From Patescibacteria group bacterium (GTDB lineage Bacteria; Patescibacteriota; Patescibacteriia; 2-12-FULL-60-25): a stretch of 36,433 nt of DNA. The stretch lies in contig JARGGJ010000015.1 in NCBI GenBank assembly GCA_029210915.1, forward strand, positions 1 through 36,433, written 5' to 3'. The notes below the pieces were generated by a model that did no database searches, was not told the origin of the DNA, and saw nothing but the letters and a program-made list of their open reading frames with translations. Shown here piece by piece: positions 7,685 to 14,270 of the stretch; the stretch's first letter is position 1, and the number at the start of each line of letters is the position of its first letter. A program made the position numbers and the translations under genes.

Positions 7685-7780
7685 AATCACAACCCACTTC
7701 GCTAACCCACTACGCTAACCCACTACGCTAAAGCTACGAGGGTCAAGAAGCTACGAGGGTCAAGAATAATAAATAACAAA
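7685..7780. repeat. CCCACTACGCT...GAGGGTCAAG dispersed repeat, copy A (expanded)
   Basis: Three CCCACT(T/A)CGCTAA units are followed by two GCTACGAGGGTCAAGAA units and AATAATAAATAACAAA. Copies with single units lie at 9342-9388 and 33894-33940, so this copy looks locally expanded. Confidence 0.7.
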
Positions 7781-7969
7781 GCGAGCTGATTCAATTTAAT
7801 TAACAAATAATAAACCACGAATCGAGCTTAGCTCGACGAACTACGAACTACGAACATTATGAATCTGAGAATCTGAGCTTGTTGAACTTGCTGGTTATTA
7901 GATACCGTGTTTATAGCAGCAAAACTCGTTATAAACGTTAAAAACGTTATGAACGATATATATTATCAA

Positions 7970-7998
7970 TTGACGAAGTCGGATGTTTAGCGTAATTT
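7970..7998 (+). promoter_or_regulatory. murF promoter
   Basis: TTGACG (7970-7975), exactly 17 bp, TAATTT (7993-7998). The -10 ends eight bases before ATG 8007, predicting a leaderless transcript. Confidence 0.6.
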
Positions 7999-8006
7999 AG
8001 AAATAT

Positions 8007-9320
8007 ATGAGAAAAGTGTTCGAGCGTTATCTTGGATGGTGTACGAAAAGGGCAATTTTGCGGGATAAACCCGCTGTTATTGTTATAGGCGGATCTGTGG
8101 GCAAATCGTCTACGAGGAGCGCTATTTCTTTAACGCTTTCCGCTATATTTAAACCCGAAGAATATCGAACTTCATTAAAAAATTATAACAATGAGCTCGG
8201 TGTGCCGCTTTCGGTTTTTGCCAAAGAAATGCCGGGGAGAAGTGTTGGTAAGTGGTTGGATTTGTTGGTTACGGCAACTTTGCATTTATTGGGGTTTAAA
8301 AAATTAACCATGAGATATTTGGTTTTGGAAATGGGGGCGGACCATCCGGGGGATATCGATTATTTATTGAATATCGCATCGCCAAAAGTAGCAATTATAA
8401 CCGCATTGGGAGCAGAGCATGTAGAGTATTTTGGAACCGTAGAGAATGCTGTCGAGGAGGAGCGTAAAATACTAAGAGCTTTACCGGAAGATGGCGAAGC
8501 GATTTTAAATATTGATGATGAATATAGTTGGAGCTCCAGAGATTTGGTAAAAGGCGAGTCGGTTGGTTTTGGCAAAGGTGCCGAGGCACTCGCAAAGATA
8601 GAGTCAACACAAATTATATATAACCAAGAAAATTTTGCAGAATCCGGTTTAGAGGTAAATTTTAAAATCATGGGTTATCATGAGTTTACGGTGCTTTTAA
8701 AGGGTGTTTTTGGCGAACCAAACGCGTATGCTGTTGCGGCCGCTTTGGCATTTTGTTTGGGGATGGATTATGATTTAAAGCCCGTTATTGATAAATTGGA
8801 TAATGGTTTTATAGGTATGCCCGGGCGTACAAGGTTGATTGAAGGTATAAAAAAGACCGTACTTTTGGATGATACATATAATGCTCAGCCTCAAGCCATG
8901 ACTTCGGCAATTAAAGATTTGCAAAAGTTTCCTGTGCCCGAGGGAGGCAGGAGGATTGCTGTACTTGGCGATATGTTGGAACTGGGTAATATGGCAATGC
9001 ACGAACACGAATTAATAGGGGAATTAGCAGCTAAATCGAATATTGACATCTTAATTTGTTGTGGTACACTTGGGCGTGTAATCGCTGAGAAAGCGATTAT
9101 AAATGGCATGGATGAATCTCGTGTTCGTATGTTTGAAAAAAGTGAAGAAGCGGGATATTATCTGCAACAAGAAGTTATTCGCCCCGGAGATGCGATCTTG
9201 GTTAAAGGTTCACAAGGAGTTAGAATGGAGAAAATAGTTAAAGAGCTAATGGCAGAACCGCTTCGTGCGGAAGAGTTGATTGTAAGGCAGAGCGCGGAAT
9301 GGCTTGCGAAGATTCGCTAG
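8007..9320 (+). CDS. murF: UDP-MurNAc-tripeptide:D-Ala-D-Ala ligase (MurF-type Mur ligase)
   Basis: A 437-residue cytoplasmic ATP-dependent ligase that adds D-Ala-D-Ala to the peptidoglycan precursor. The N-terminal P-loop of Mur ligases is GGSVGKSSTR (residues 28-37), followed by the MurF-like YNNELGVPL (60-68) and YLVLEMGADHPGDIDYL. DDTYNAQPQAM and VLGDMLELG in the C-terminal part match MurF (DDsYNANP and vLGdM-ELG). The usual N-terminal UDP-binding domain is short, so the protein starts close to the P-loop, which is unusual for MurF (usually about 450 residues with about 100 before the P-loop). A related Mur-ligase-like protein with another substrate is possible. It lies after the PBP gene, in keeping with a shared cell-wall role. 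Confidence 0.8.
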   Translation: MRKVFERYLGWCTKRAILRDKPAVIVIGGSVGKSSTRSAISLTLSAIFKPEEYRTSLKNYNNELGVPLSVFAKEMPGRSVGKWLDLLVTATLHLLGFKKLTMRYLVLEMGADHPGDIDYLLNIASPKVAIITALGAEHVEYFGTVENAVEEERKILRALPEDGEAILNIDDEYSWSSRDLVKGESVGFGKGAEALAKIESTQIIYNQENFAESGLEVNFKIMGYHEFTVLLKGVFGEPNAYAVAAALAFCLGMDYDLKPVIDKLDNGFIGMPGRTRLIEGIKKTVLLDDTYNAQPQAMTSAIKDLQKFPVPEGGRRIAVLGDMLELGNMAMHEHELIGELAAKSNIDILICCGTLGRVIAEKAIINGMDESRVRMFEKSEEAGYYLQQEVIRPGDAILVKGSQGVRMEKIVKELMAEPLRAEELIVRQSAEWLAKIR

Positions 9321-9341
9321 CGCTTAACTTCAAAATTACAA

Positions 9342-9396
9342 CCCACTACGCTCTACGAGCTTCGAGGGTCAAGAATAATAAATAACAAATAATAAA
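9342..9396. repeat. CCCACTACGCT...GAGGGTCAAG dispersed repeat, copy B
   Basis: CCCACTACGCTCTACGAGC, then TTCGAGGGTCAAGAATAATA and ATAACAAATAATAAAG. It is nearly identical to the copy after the helicase gene (33894-33948) and sits between murF and tRNA-Glu. Confidence 0.75.
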
Positions 9397-9437
9397 GTTC
9401 GAAATTCGAAATACGATATTCGTGATTCGAGTTATAA

Positions 9438-9512
9438 GGCCTGTTCGTCTAACGGTTAGGACGTCGCCTTCTCAAGGCGAAAATAGGGGTTCGATTCCCC
9501 TACGGGCTACCA
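9438..9512 (+). tRNA. tRNA-Glu (anticodon CTC), CCA encoded
   Basis: A full cloverleaf can be drawn: acceptor GGCCTGT with ACGGGCT (9502-9508), D arm GTCT...GGAC, anticodon stem TCGCC/GGCGA with loop TTCTCAA (anticodon CTC), and T arm AGGGG-TTCGATT-CCCCT. The discriminator is A9509 and CCA is encoded at 9510-9512. The first acceptor pair is G1-U72, a wobble that is unusual for this tRNA. Repeats and a GIY-YIG gene follow directly. Confidence 0.92.
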
Positions 9513-9574
9513 CCGAGCTCAGCTCGGTTTCGGCGAAATAGTTGGGGAAGCTCAGCTTCCTTTCGACGAAAACA

Positions 9575-9704
9575 AGCGCTAGGAGCGAAGGTGAGGCGAG
9601 CTCAGCTCGCCCTACTAAGCGCTAAAGCTTTGGGAAGCTCAGCTTCCTTTAATTAGCAAGAGCTGGTTTCGGTGGTAATAATCAGGTGAAAGCCTGGTTG
9701 TTTT
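9575..9704. repeat. 130-bp direct repeat, copy 1
   Basis: Identical by eye to 9724-9853 (offset 149 bases). It contains two palindromes (GGCGAGCTCAGCTCGCC and GGAAGCTCAGCTTCC), an AGCGCT at each flank of the first, and ends with a hairpin AATCAGG/CCTGGTT (9680-9699) followed by GTTTTTTT, which looks like a terminator. Confidence 0.9.
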
Positions 9705-9707
9705 TTT
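9680..9707 (+). terminator. Terminator-like hairpin in direct repeat copy 1
   Basis: AATCAGG (9680-9686) pairs with CCTGGTT (9693-9699), followed by seven T (9701-9707). It could end the tRNA-Glu transcript. Confidence 0.65.
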
Positions 9708-9723
9708 CTGCTCAGACTATATG

Positions 9724-9853
9724 AGCGCTAGGAGCGAAGGTGAGGCGAGCTCAGCTCGCCCTACTAAGCGCTAAAGCTTTGGGAAGCTCAGCTTCCTTTA
9801 ATTAGCAAGAGCTGGTTTCGGTGGTAATAATCAGGTGAAAGCCTGGTTGTTTT
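9724..9853. repeat. 130-bp direct repeat, copy 2
   Basis: Identical to copy 1. The same hairpin ends here with only four T, then A, so its terminator function may be weaker. The 19 bases separating the copies are unrelated to the repeat. Confidence 0.9.
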
Positions 9854-9888
9854 ATTTCCGTAAAATCATTCCGAGCTCAGCTCGCTTT

Positions 9889-9897
9889 TGTTATACT
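9889..9897 (+). promoter_or_regulatory. Extended -10 of the GIY-YIG gene after tRNA-Glu
   Basis: TGT followed by TATACT (9892-9897), eight bases before ATG 9906, predicting a leaderless transcript. A CGAGCTCAGCTCG palindrome sits just upstream. Confidence 0.55.
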
Positions 9898-9905
9898 GTG
9901 ATTGT

Positions 9906-10178
9906 ATGTATTACGTTTATGTTTTAATAAGTTTGAAGGATCGGAAATTGTATGTTGGGTTTACATCAGATATTAATCGACGTCTTTCGGAACACTTGGA
10001 TGGGAAATCAAAATCTACTAAAGATCGCAGACCTCTAAAGTTAATTTATTATGAATCGTACTTAGAAGAATATGAAGCTAAAAGGAGAGAGATTTATCTT
10101 AAAGGTGGTAACGGCAGATCTCAACTAAAAGTGCAATTGAATGTTACATTGAGGAAATGCGGATATAGGTTTAGATGA
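9906..10178 (+). CDS. Small GIY-YIG nuclease-domain protein
   Basis: A 90-residue single-domain protein of the UvrC/homing-type GIY-YIG fold (UPF0213/YhbQ-like group). YYVYVL (residues 2-7) takes the GIY position, KLYVGFTSD (14-22) the YIG position, followed by INRRLSEH with the catalytic-type arginine, and EAKRREIYLKGGNGR with a likely metal-binding glutamate. Such proteins are predicted to cut DNA; the small CPR forms have no known role. An in-frame start at 9888 would begin before the -10, so ATG 9906 is used. The C-terminus (LNVTLRKCGYRFR) looks diverged. It lies after tRNA-Glu and is a distant paralogue of the GIY-YIG gene at 21480, also beside a tRNA. Confidence 0.85.
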   Translation: MYYVYVLISLKDRKLYVGFTSDINRRLSEHLDGKSKSTKDRRPLKLIYYESYLEEYEAKRREIYLKGGNGRSQLKVQLNVTLRKCGYRFR

Positions 10179-10256
10179 GAAGTTTTGTAAAACTCGCATT
10201 TTTTGCCTAGGTATGTGATAATCAAAATATAGTTAATTTTTTAATACATAAGGCTT

Positions 10257-11414
10257 ATGAAAAAGAAATATTTTCTTTTATTTGCAGCCATGTTTTTGGC
10301 TGTATTGTGGGCAGTTCCGGTATCGGCAGCTCAATTTCAGGGAGGGGAATCGATTACAATTACGTCGGTGGAAGATGATGTTTATGCTGCAGGCGCAAAT
10401 ATTTTTGCCGATGGTGAGATAGTGGGAGATCTGTATGCCGCCGGGGCTATTGTACGAAATAATGCCAATGTGAGCCAAGATGTGGTGATGGCCGGGTCCA
10501 TGGTTGATTTGTTTGGTAACGTTGGCGATGATGCTAGGTTGGCGGGTTCCATGGTTTCTATCGGTGGAATCATCGAAGATGATTTAATTGTCTTTGGCGG
10601 TATGGTGCGATTATTGCCCGGATCCGTAGTCAAAGGAGATTTAAGTGTTTTTGGCGGGTCGGTGATGATTGATGGAATTATTGAAGGTAATGTTTTGGGA
10701 GGTGGGGGGCAGGTGATTTTGAATGGCGAAGTAAAAGGATCCGCAATGTTGGAGGTCGATGAACTTATATTGGGTAACTCGGCTGTTGTGGGCGGAGTAA
10801 TGCAGTACACTTCCTCAAAAGATGCAAAGATCGACGATGGCGCATCTGTTGTAGGTGGTATTGATCACAAAGTTCCGGAACAGCCTAAAAAGGATGCGTC
10901 TCGTGATTATAAAGCACCGGATGTAGATAAGGGTGCTTTGTTTGGGCTCGGGGTAATGGCTTTTATTTTTAAGGTTCTAATTGGAATAGTTACTGTTTTG
11001 GTTGCTCTGTACTTCTTTAAGAGTCATTTGCTTGAAATGACAAAAACAACATTATCCAAGTTTCCGGCACAGCTTGGTTGGGGAACGATTTGGGCAATTG
11101 TGGTGCCAATTGTATCTATCATATTACTTATAACAATTTTTGGATCAGCCTTGGGTGGTTTTGCCTTAATTGTTTACGTGCTAACTTTTGCGATCGCGAA
11201 AGCGTTGGCAATGATTGCATTTGGCGCTTGGGTTTGGAAACTTGCCACAAAGTCGCAAACAGTGGAATTGGATTGGAAGATAGCACTGATTGGCGTATTG
11301 GGTTTAAATTTAATTTGGCTGATTCCTCTGATTGGATGGGTATTTTGCATGGTGTTTACACTAGCCGCACTTGGCGCAACTGTAAATTACTTGAAGAATG
11401 CAATAAAGTCCTAG
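10257..11414 (+). CDS. Exported polymer-forming (bactofilin-like) protein with C-terminal membrane helices
   Basis: A 385-residue protein. A signal peptide is clear (residues 1-25, KKKYFLLFAAMFLAVLWAVPVSAA). Residues 40-200 consist of short repeating beta segments rich in G, V, I, D and N (for example VVMAGSMVDLFGNVGDDARLAGS), the pattern of a right-handed beta-helix as in polymer-forming cytoskeletal or hexapeptide proteins. Residues 228-380 contain about four hydrophobic helices. The beta part would lie outside the membrane. The combination resembles CPR proteins annotated as polymer-forming, of unknown function. A terminator follows. No close promoter consensus is visible; TAATAC precedes the start by about ten bases. 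Confidence 0.7.
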   Translation: MKKKYFLLFAAMFLAVLWAVPVSAAQFQGGESITITSVEDDVYAAGANIFADGEIVGDLYAAGAIVRNNANVSQDVVMAGSMVDLFGNVGDDARLAGSMVSIGGIIEDDLIVFGGMVRLLPGSVVKGDLSVFGGSVMIDGIIEGNVLGGGGQVILNGEVKGSAMLEVDELILGNSAVVGGVMQYTSSKDAKIDDGASVVGGIDHKVPEQPKKDASRDYKAPDVDKGALFGLGVMAFIFKVLIGIVTVLVALYFFKSHLLEMTKTTLSKFPAQLGWGTIWAIVVPIVSIILLITIFGSALGGFALIVYVLTFAIAKALAMIAFGAWVWKLATKSQTVELDWKIALIGVLGLNLIWLIPLIGWVFCMVFTLAALGATVNYLKNAIKS

Positions 11415-11449
11415 TACTTAGTCGTGGTACTTAGTACTGATGACTAAAA

Positions 11450-11478
11450 AAGCCTTGGCGGAAGCTGGGGCTTTTTTT
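11450..11478 (+). terminator. Terminator after the polymer-forming protein
   Basis: AAGCCTT (11450-11456) pairs with GGGGCTT (11467-11473, two G-U pairs), ending in a run of T. It is preceded by GTACTTAGTCGTGGTACTTA words (11415-11442). Confidence 0.75.
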
Positions 11479-11569
11479 GATTAACAAATAACAAATAGCA
11501 AATAACAAAGCGGGCGGATGGGATTTTTGCTTTATTATTTATTATCTGTAATTTATTATTTTTATAAGT

Positions 11570-11607
11570 TGTTGTACTAAGTACGATGTACAAGGTACAA
11601 TGTATAT
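11570..11607. repeat. GTAC-centred word repeats overlapping a promoter
   Basis: GTACTAAGTACGATGTAC and AAGGTACAATGTA words. The last one contributes TACAAT (11596-11601), six bases before GTG 11608, so the repeat itself may supply the -10 of the next gene. The words are related to those at 3917-3949. Confidence 0.55.
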
Positions 11608-12486
11608 GTGCTAGAAGTATTTGGATATCATGCAATCGCAGCCGCAGCCTACGGTTTGTTTTTGGCTATGCTTTTGCGGTTAACAAGATCGGCTTATTTA
11701 TCTTTTAGGCGAAGAAAAAGCGGGTTTGGGGTTGTGTTTAATAGTGTCACAGGTAAGCCGGAATCAATGGCTATTGTTTCTTTGCAAACTTTGGGAGGAA
11801 AGACGTTTCGTACAGCTCCAACTGATAAAGAGGGCAGGTATAATTTAGTTGCGCCAAAAGGGGATTATATTTTAGAGGTAAGGAAGAACGGTTTTAGTTT
11901 TCCATCTAAGATTTTAAGTAAGAAAAATAATGATTCGGCTTTTCAAAATATTTTATGTGTTAAGCACATTATAGTTACGGATCATGGGTCCATTACGGTA
12001 AATATTCCGATAGATCCAAAAAATACAACTCGTAGGATATCTTTATTTAAAAGATATATTTTGCGAAATAAAGCAATTCAAGACTTTTTTAGTTTCACCT
12101 CCCCCTTTCTGGCTTTGTTAATTGCTTATATTTTGAGAGAGTTTTGGGTTGTGTGGATTTTATTGGGGTTTTATTTTACAGCTCTAGTGGTTAGATTTTT
12201 GGATTTTAAACCGCCATCACCGCCATACGGCACGGTTCGTGATGCGGAGACCGGGGAACCTTTGGATAGAGTAATGGTGAGAATATTTGAGCAAAAATAT
12301 GGAAAGCTTTTAGAAACTCAAGTGACATCCGGGAAGGGGAGATATGCCTTTGTTGTGAAAAAAGGACAGTATCGTCTGTTAGTACAAAAAACGGGTTACA
12401 AAAGTGTGATAATAAATTTTCCCGATATTAAGGATGATTATCATTTGCTGGCAAAAGATGCGATCCTTCATAAGCGTGATGGATAG
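11608..12486 (+). CDS. Membrane protein with two CarboxypepD_reg-like domains
   Basis: A 292-residue protein with a GTG start; an ATG two bases earlier is out of frame and stops after two codons. Residues 5-30 form a first membrane segment. Residues 40-105 (FGVVFNSVTGKPESMAIVSLQTLGGK...TDKEGRYNLVAPKGDYILEVRKNGFSF) form an Ig-like CarboxypepD_reg domain. Residues 162-197 are two hydrophobic helices, and residues 207-275 (YGTVRDAETGEPLDRVMVRIFE...GRYAFVVKKGQYRLLVQKTGY) form a second, similar domain. Such domains act as structural or ligand-binding modules. It probably sits in the membrane as an envelope protein; no enzymatic motif is seen. Confidence 0.7.
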   Translation: MLEVFGYHAIAAAAYGLFLAMLLRLTRSAYLSFRRRKSGFGVVFNSVTGKPESMAIVSLQTLGGKTFRTAPTDKEGRYNLVAPKGDYILEVRKNGFSFPSKILSKKNNDSAFQNILCVKHIIVTDHGSITVNIPIDPKNTTRRISLFKRYILRNKAIQDFFSFTSPFLALLIAYILREFWVVWILLGFYFTALVVRFLDFKPPSPPYGTVRDAETGEPLDRVMVRIFEQKYGKLLETQVTSGKGRYAFVVKKGQYRLLVQKTGYKSVIINFPDIKDDYHLLAKDAILHKRDG

Positions 12487-12610
12487 ATATTTAAAAAATT
12501 TTAAGGTAATATTCGACTCGATTAATTTTTTCAAAGCCAGGATCCTGTACCCAGGACTAGGGATTATTTTTGTTGGTATTTGACGACAGTCAAGTGGTGT
12601 GATTAGATGG

Positions 12611-12633
12611 TTTTAGCTAAATTATGCTAAATA
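12611..12633 (+). promoter_or_regulatory. Promoter of the prohibitin-like gene with conserved spacer
   Basis: The 17-base spacer TTTTAGCTAAATTATGC is followed by TAAATA (12628-12633). It closely matches the spacers before 17033 and 32649, although the -35 here is poor. ATG 12645 is 11 bases after the -10. Confidence 0.45.
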
Positions 12634-12644
12634 TTTCGCATATT

Positions 12645-13439
12645 ATGAATGATAAAAAAATTACTTCAATAATTGTTTCCGCGATAGTCGGGCTTGTTGT
12701 CTTGATACTCATTTTTTCGGCTGTTGGTACGGTAAATGCCGGTGAAAGGGGTGTTTTGGTACAGTTTGGCGCGGTTACCGGTAAGGTGTTTGATGAAGGA
12801 TTGTATTTTAAAATACCTTTTGTTCAGGAAGTAATTAGAATTGATGTAAAAGTGCAAAAATCAGAGGTGGGTTCGGATGCAGCATCCAAAGATTTACAGG
12901 TGGTAAATAGCAGAGTTGCGCTGAATTTTAAAGTTGATCCAAATAAAGCGGCAAATCTATATCAAGATGTGGGCAGAAATTATGAGGACAGATTAATCAG
13001 CCCCTCCATGCAAGAATCGGTTAAAGCGGCAACTGCCAAGTTTACGGCGGAAGAGCTTATCACAAAGCGCAGTGAGGTGAGAGAGGAAATTAAGCGGAAT
13101 CTTAAAGAAAAATTAGAGCCGCATGGTATTTTGGTGGATGAGTTTAATATTGTGGATTTTTCCTTTTCGCCATCTTTTAACCATGCGATTGAGGAAAAGG
13201 TAACGGCAGAGCAACAAGCTTTGGCGGCAAAAAATAAGCTGGAACAAGTAAAATTTGAAGCCGAGCAAAAAATTGCCGAGGCAAGAGGCCGTGCCGAGGG
13301 GATCAGGATAGAATCAGAAGCGCTTAAAACCAATGATAAGATCTTAGAGATGAGATTTATCGAGGCGTGGGATGGTAAGTTGCCGGTTGTGATGGGGCAA
13401 ACCGGTAGTATACTGGATATATCATCAGTATTAAAATAA
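12645..13439 (+). CDS. Prohibitin/SPFH (band 7) domain membrane protein
   Basis: A 264-residue protein. One N-terminal membrane helix (about residues 5-29) is followed by the SPFH domain: GERGVLVQFGAVTGKVFDEGLYFKIPFVQ is typical for prohibitins and HflC. A long alanine- and glutamate-rich coiled coil runs from about 185 to 235 (EEKVTAEQQALAAKNKLEQ...). These proteins form ring-like assemblies in membranes and modulate proteases such as FtsH. An alternative ATG at 12624 overlaps the -10 element, so ATG 12645 is preferred. It forms a likely operon with the next gene, four bases downstream. Confidence 0.88.
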   Translation: MNDKKITSIIVSAIVGLVVLILIFSAVGTVNAGERGVLVQFGAVTGKVFDEGLYFKIPFVQEVIRIDVKVQKSEVGSDAASKDLQVVNSRVALNFKVDPNKAANLYQDVGRNYEDRLISPSMQESVKAATAKFTAEELITKRSEVREEIKRNLKEKLEPHGILVDEFNIVDFSFSPSFNHAIEEKVTAEQQALAAKNKLEQVKFEAEQKIAEARGRAEGIRIESEALKTNDKILEMRFIEAWDGKLPVVMGQTGSILDISSVLK

Positions 13440-13443
13440 ATTT

Positions 13444-13809
13444 ATGAAAGCTAAAACAAGAAAAATTATTGGTATACTCATGATTGTGCTGCCGATCTGT
13501 ATTTTTTTGGGAGTAATAATTGCATGGCCTTTAATTGCAATCATGATTTCTCAATCATTAGGAGGGGTGACGCCAAATGATAATTTGGAATATTCAGCTG
13601 TTTTTAATTTTATTAATGTATTACTTGGTATTTTAGGTTTAGTTAGCATGGTGATGATACCAATCGGCTTTATTGCAGGCATTATTTTATTGGTGAAAAA
13701 GGATAATAATGTAATGTTAAAGACAGTAAATGATGTTCGGCAACAGGTTTCGGATACAAATCAGGATAATGAGGTTAGTAATGTTGATATTGGCGGTAAA
13801 GTAGAATAA
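13444..13809 (+). CDS. Small two-helix membrane protein, unassigned
   Basis: A 121-residue protein with hydrophobic helices at about 8-31 and 55-87 and a polar C-terminal tail (VNDVRQQVSDTNQDNE). I do not recognise a family. The four-base gap after the prohibitin-like gene suggests co-transcription and possibly a joint role in the membrane. The start ATG is right after the upstream stop and no ribosome binding site is evident. Confidence 0.65.
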   Translation: MKAKTRKIIGILMIVLPICIFLGVIIAWPLIAIMISQSLGGVTPNDNLEYSAVFNFINVLLGILGLVSMVMIPIGFIAGIILLVKKDNNVMLKTVNDVRQQVSDTNQDNEVSNVDIGGKVE

Positions 13810-13853
13810 ATAGTATAATTAAATCAATAATAAAAGACAAAATTAAAGTAGTC

Positions 13854-13934
13854 TTAAAGTCGAAAGTCATAAAGTCATAACAAGGTAACTTAAGTAACCA
13901 CGTTAGGACATTAAGACGTTATGACGTTAAGACT
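13854..13934. repeat. GTCATAACGTC word repeats in two inverted arms
   Basis: The left arm has GTCTTAAAGTCGAAAGTCATA and AAGTCATAAC words; the right arm has GTTAGGACATTAAGACGTTATGACGTTAAGAC in the complementary orientation, with a loop of about 18 bases that is itself nearly palindromic (GGTAACTTAAGTAACC). A related array lies at 35471-35536. Confidence 0.7.
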
Positions 13935-13974
13935 AACAAATGGAGGATTTTAATAAACCTAATATAAGAAAAAT

Positions 13975-14175
13975 ATGTCTTTTTGGCAAAAACTATTTGG
14001 TAAGAAAGAAGAGAAAGATTTATCTATGGAATCAAGCGCGGATATGCCTGTTTCGGCGCCTACACCACCTCCGGCTATGGAGGAGTCAGGAGCTGAATCT
14101 ACCGCAGCGACAGAACCGGCACCTGAGGCGCCGGCTGTGGAGACTGAGGATGTTGCCGGTGGTAAAAGCTGGTAA
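13975..14175 (+). CDS. Small acidic Pro/Ala/Glu-rich protein, unassigned
   Basis: A 66-residue protein. The start MSFWQKLFGKKEEK is amphipathic, a common beginning of small CPR proteins, and the remainder is low-complexity (APTPPPAMEESGAES...). It is probably disordered. Confidence is limited by the small size, but the start has a plausible upstream region and a strong terminator follows right after the stop. The longer overlapping frame from 13940 has basic, unnatural composition and is rejected. Confidence 0.5.
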   Translation: MSFWQKLFGKKEEKDLSMESSADMPVSAPTPPPAMEESGAESTAATEPAPEAPAVETEDVAGGKSW

Positions 14176-14195
14176 TTTATTTAGTACAGAACACA

Positions 14196-14230
14196 AAAGA
14201 CCGTCCTATTTGCAGGTAACGGTCTTTTTT
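14196..14230 (+). terminator. Terminator after the small acidic protein
   Basis: AAAGACCGT (14196-14204) pairs with ACGGTCTTT (14219-14227), followed by T. The nine-base stem is perfect and may serve both strands. Confidence 0.85.
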
Positions 14231-14270
14231 ATACCAACTTATAAATTACTTATGTTTGGTAGGTATTTGA

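Larger units (their letters stand above)
7553..8006. other. 454-base intergenic region made almost entirely of repeats
   Basis: No gene. In order it contains: GTTTATAAAG-type words in two inverted arms (7588-7673); ACCCACTACGCT words (7689-7731) with GCTACGAGGGTCAAG words (7732-7765) and an AATAATAAATAACAAA tail; a TCGAGCTTAGCTCGA palindrome (7822-7836); ACGAACTACGAACTACGAAC words; GTTATAAACGTTAAAAACGTTATGAACG words (7929-7956); and the murF promoter. Confidence 0.7.
9513..9905. other. Repeat-filled region between tRNA-Glu and the GIY-YIG gene
   Basis: About 390 bases without a gene. They hold AGCTYAGCT-core palindromes at 9512-9528, 9546-9560, 9595-9611, 9633-9647, 9744-9760, 9782-9796 and 9872-9884, and two identical 130-bp direct repeats, each ending in a terminator-like hairpin. 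Confidence 0.8.

Noticed and set aside
9575-9853. CRISPR array or tandem array
   Set aside because: There are only two copies of a 130-bp unit, no set of spacers, and no cas genes anywhere in the window.
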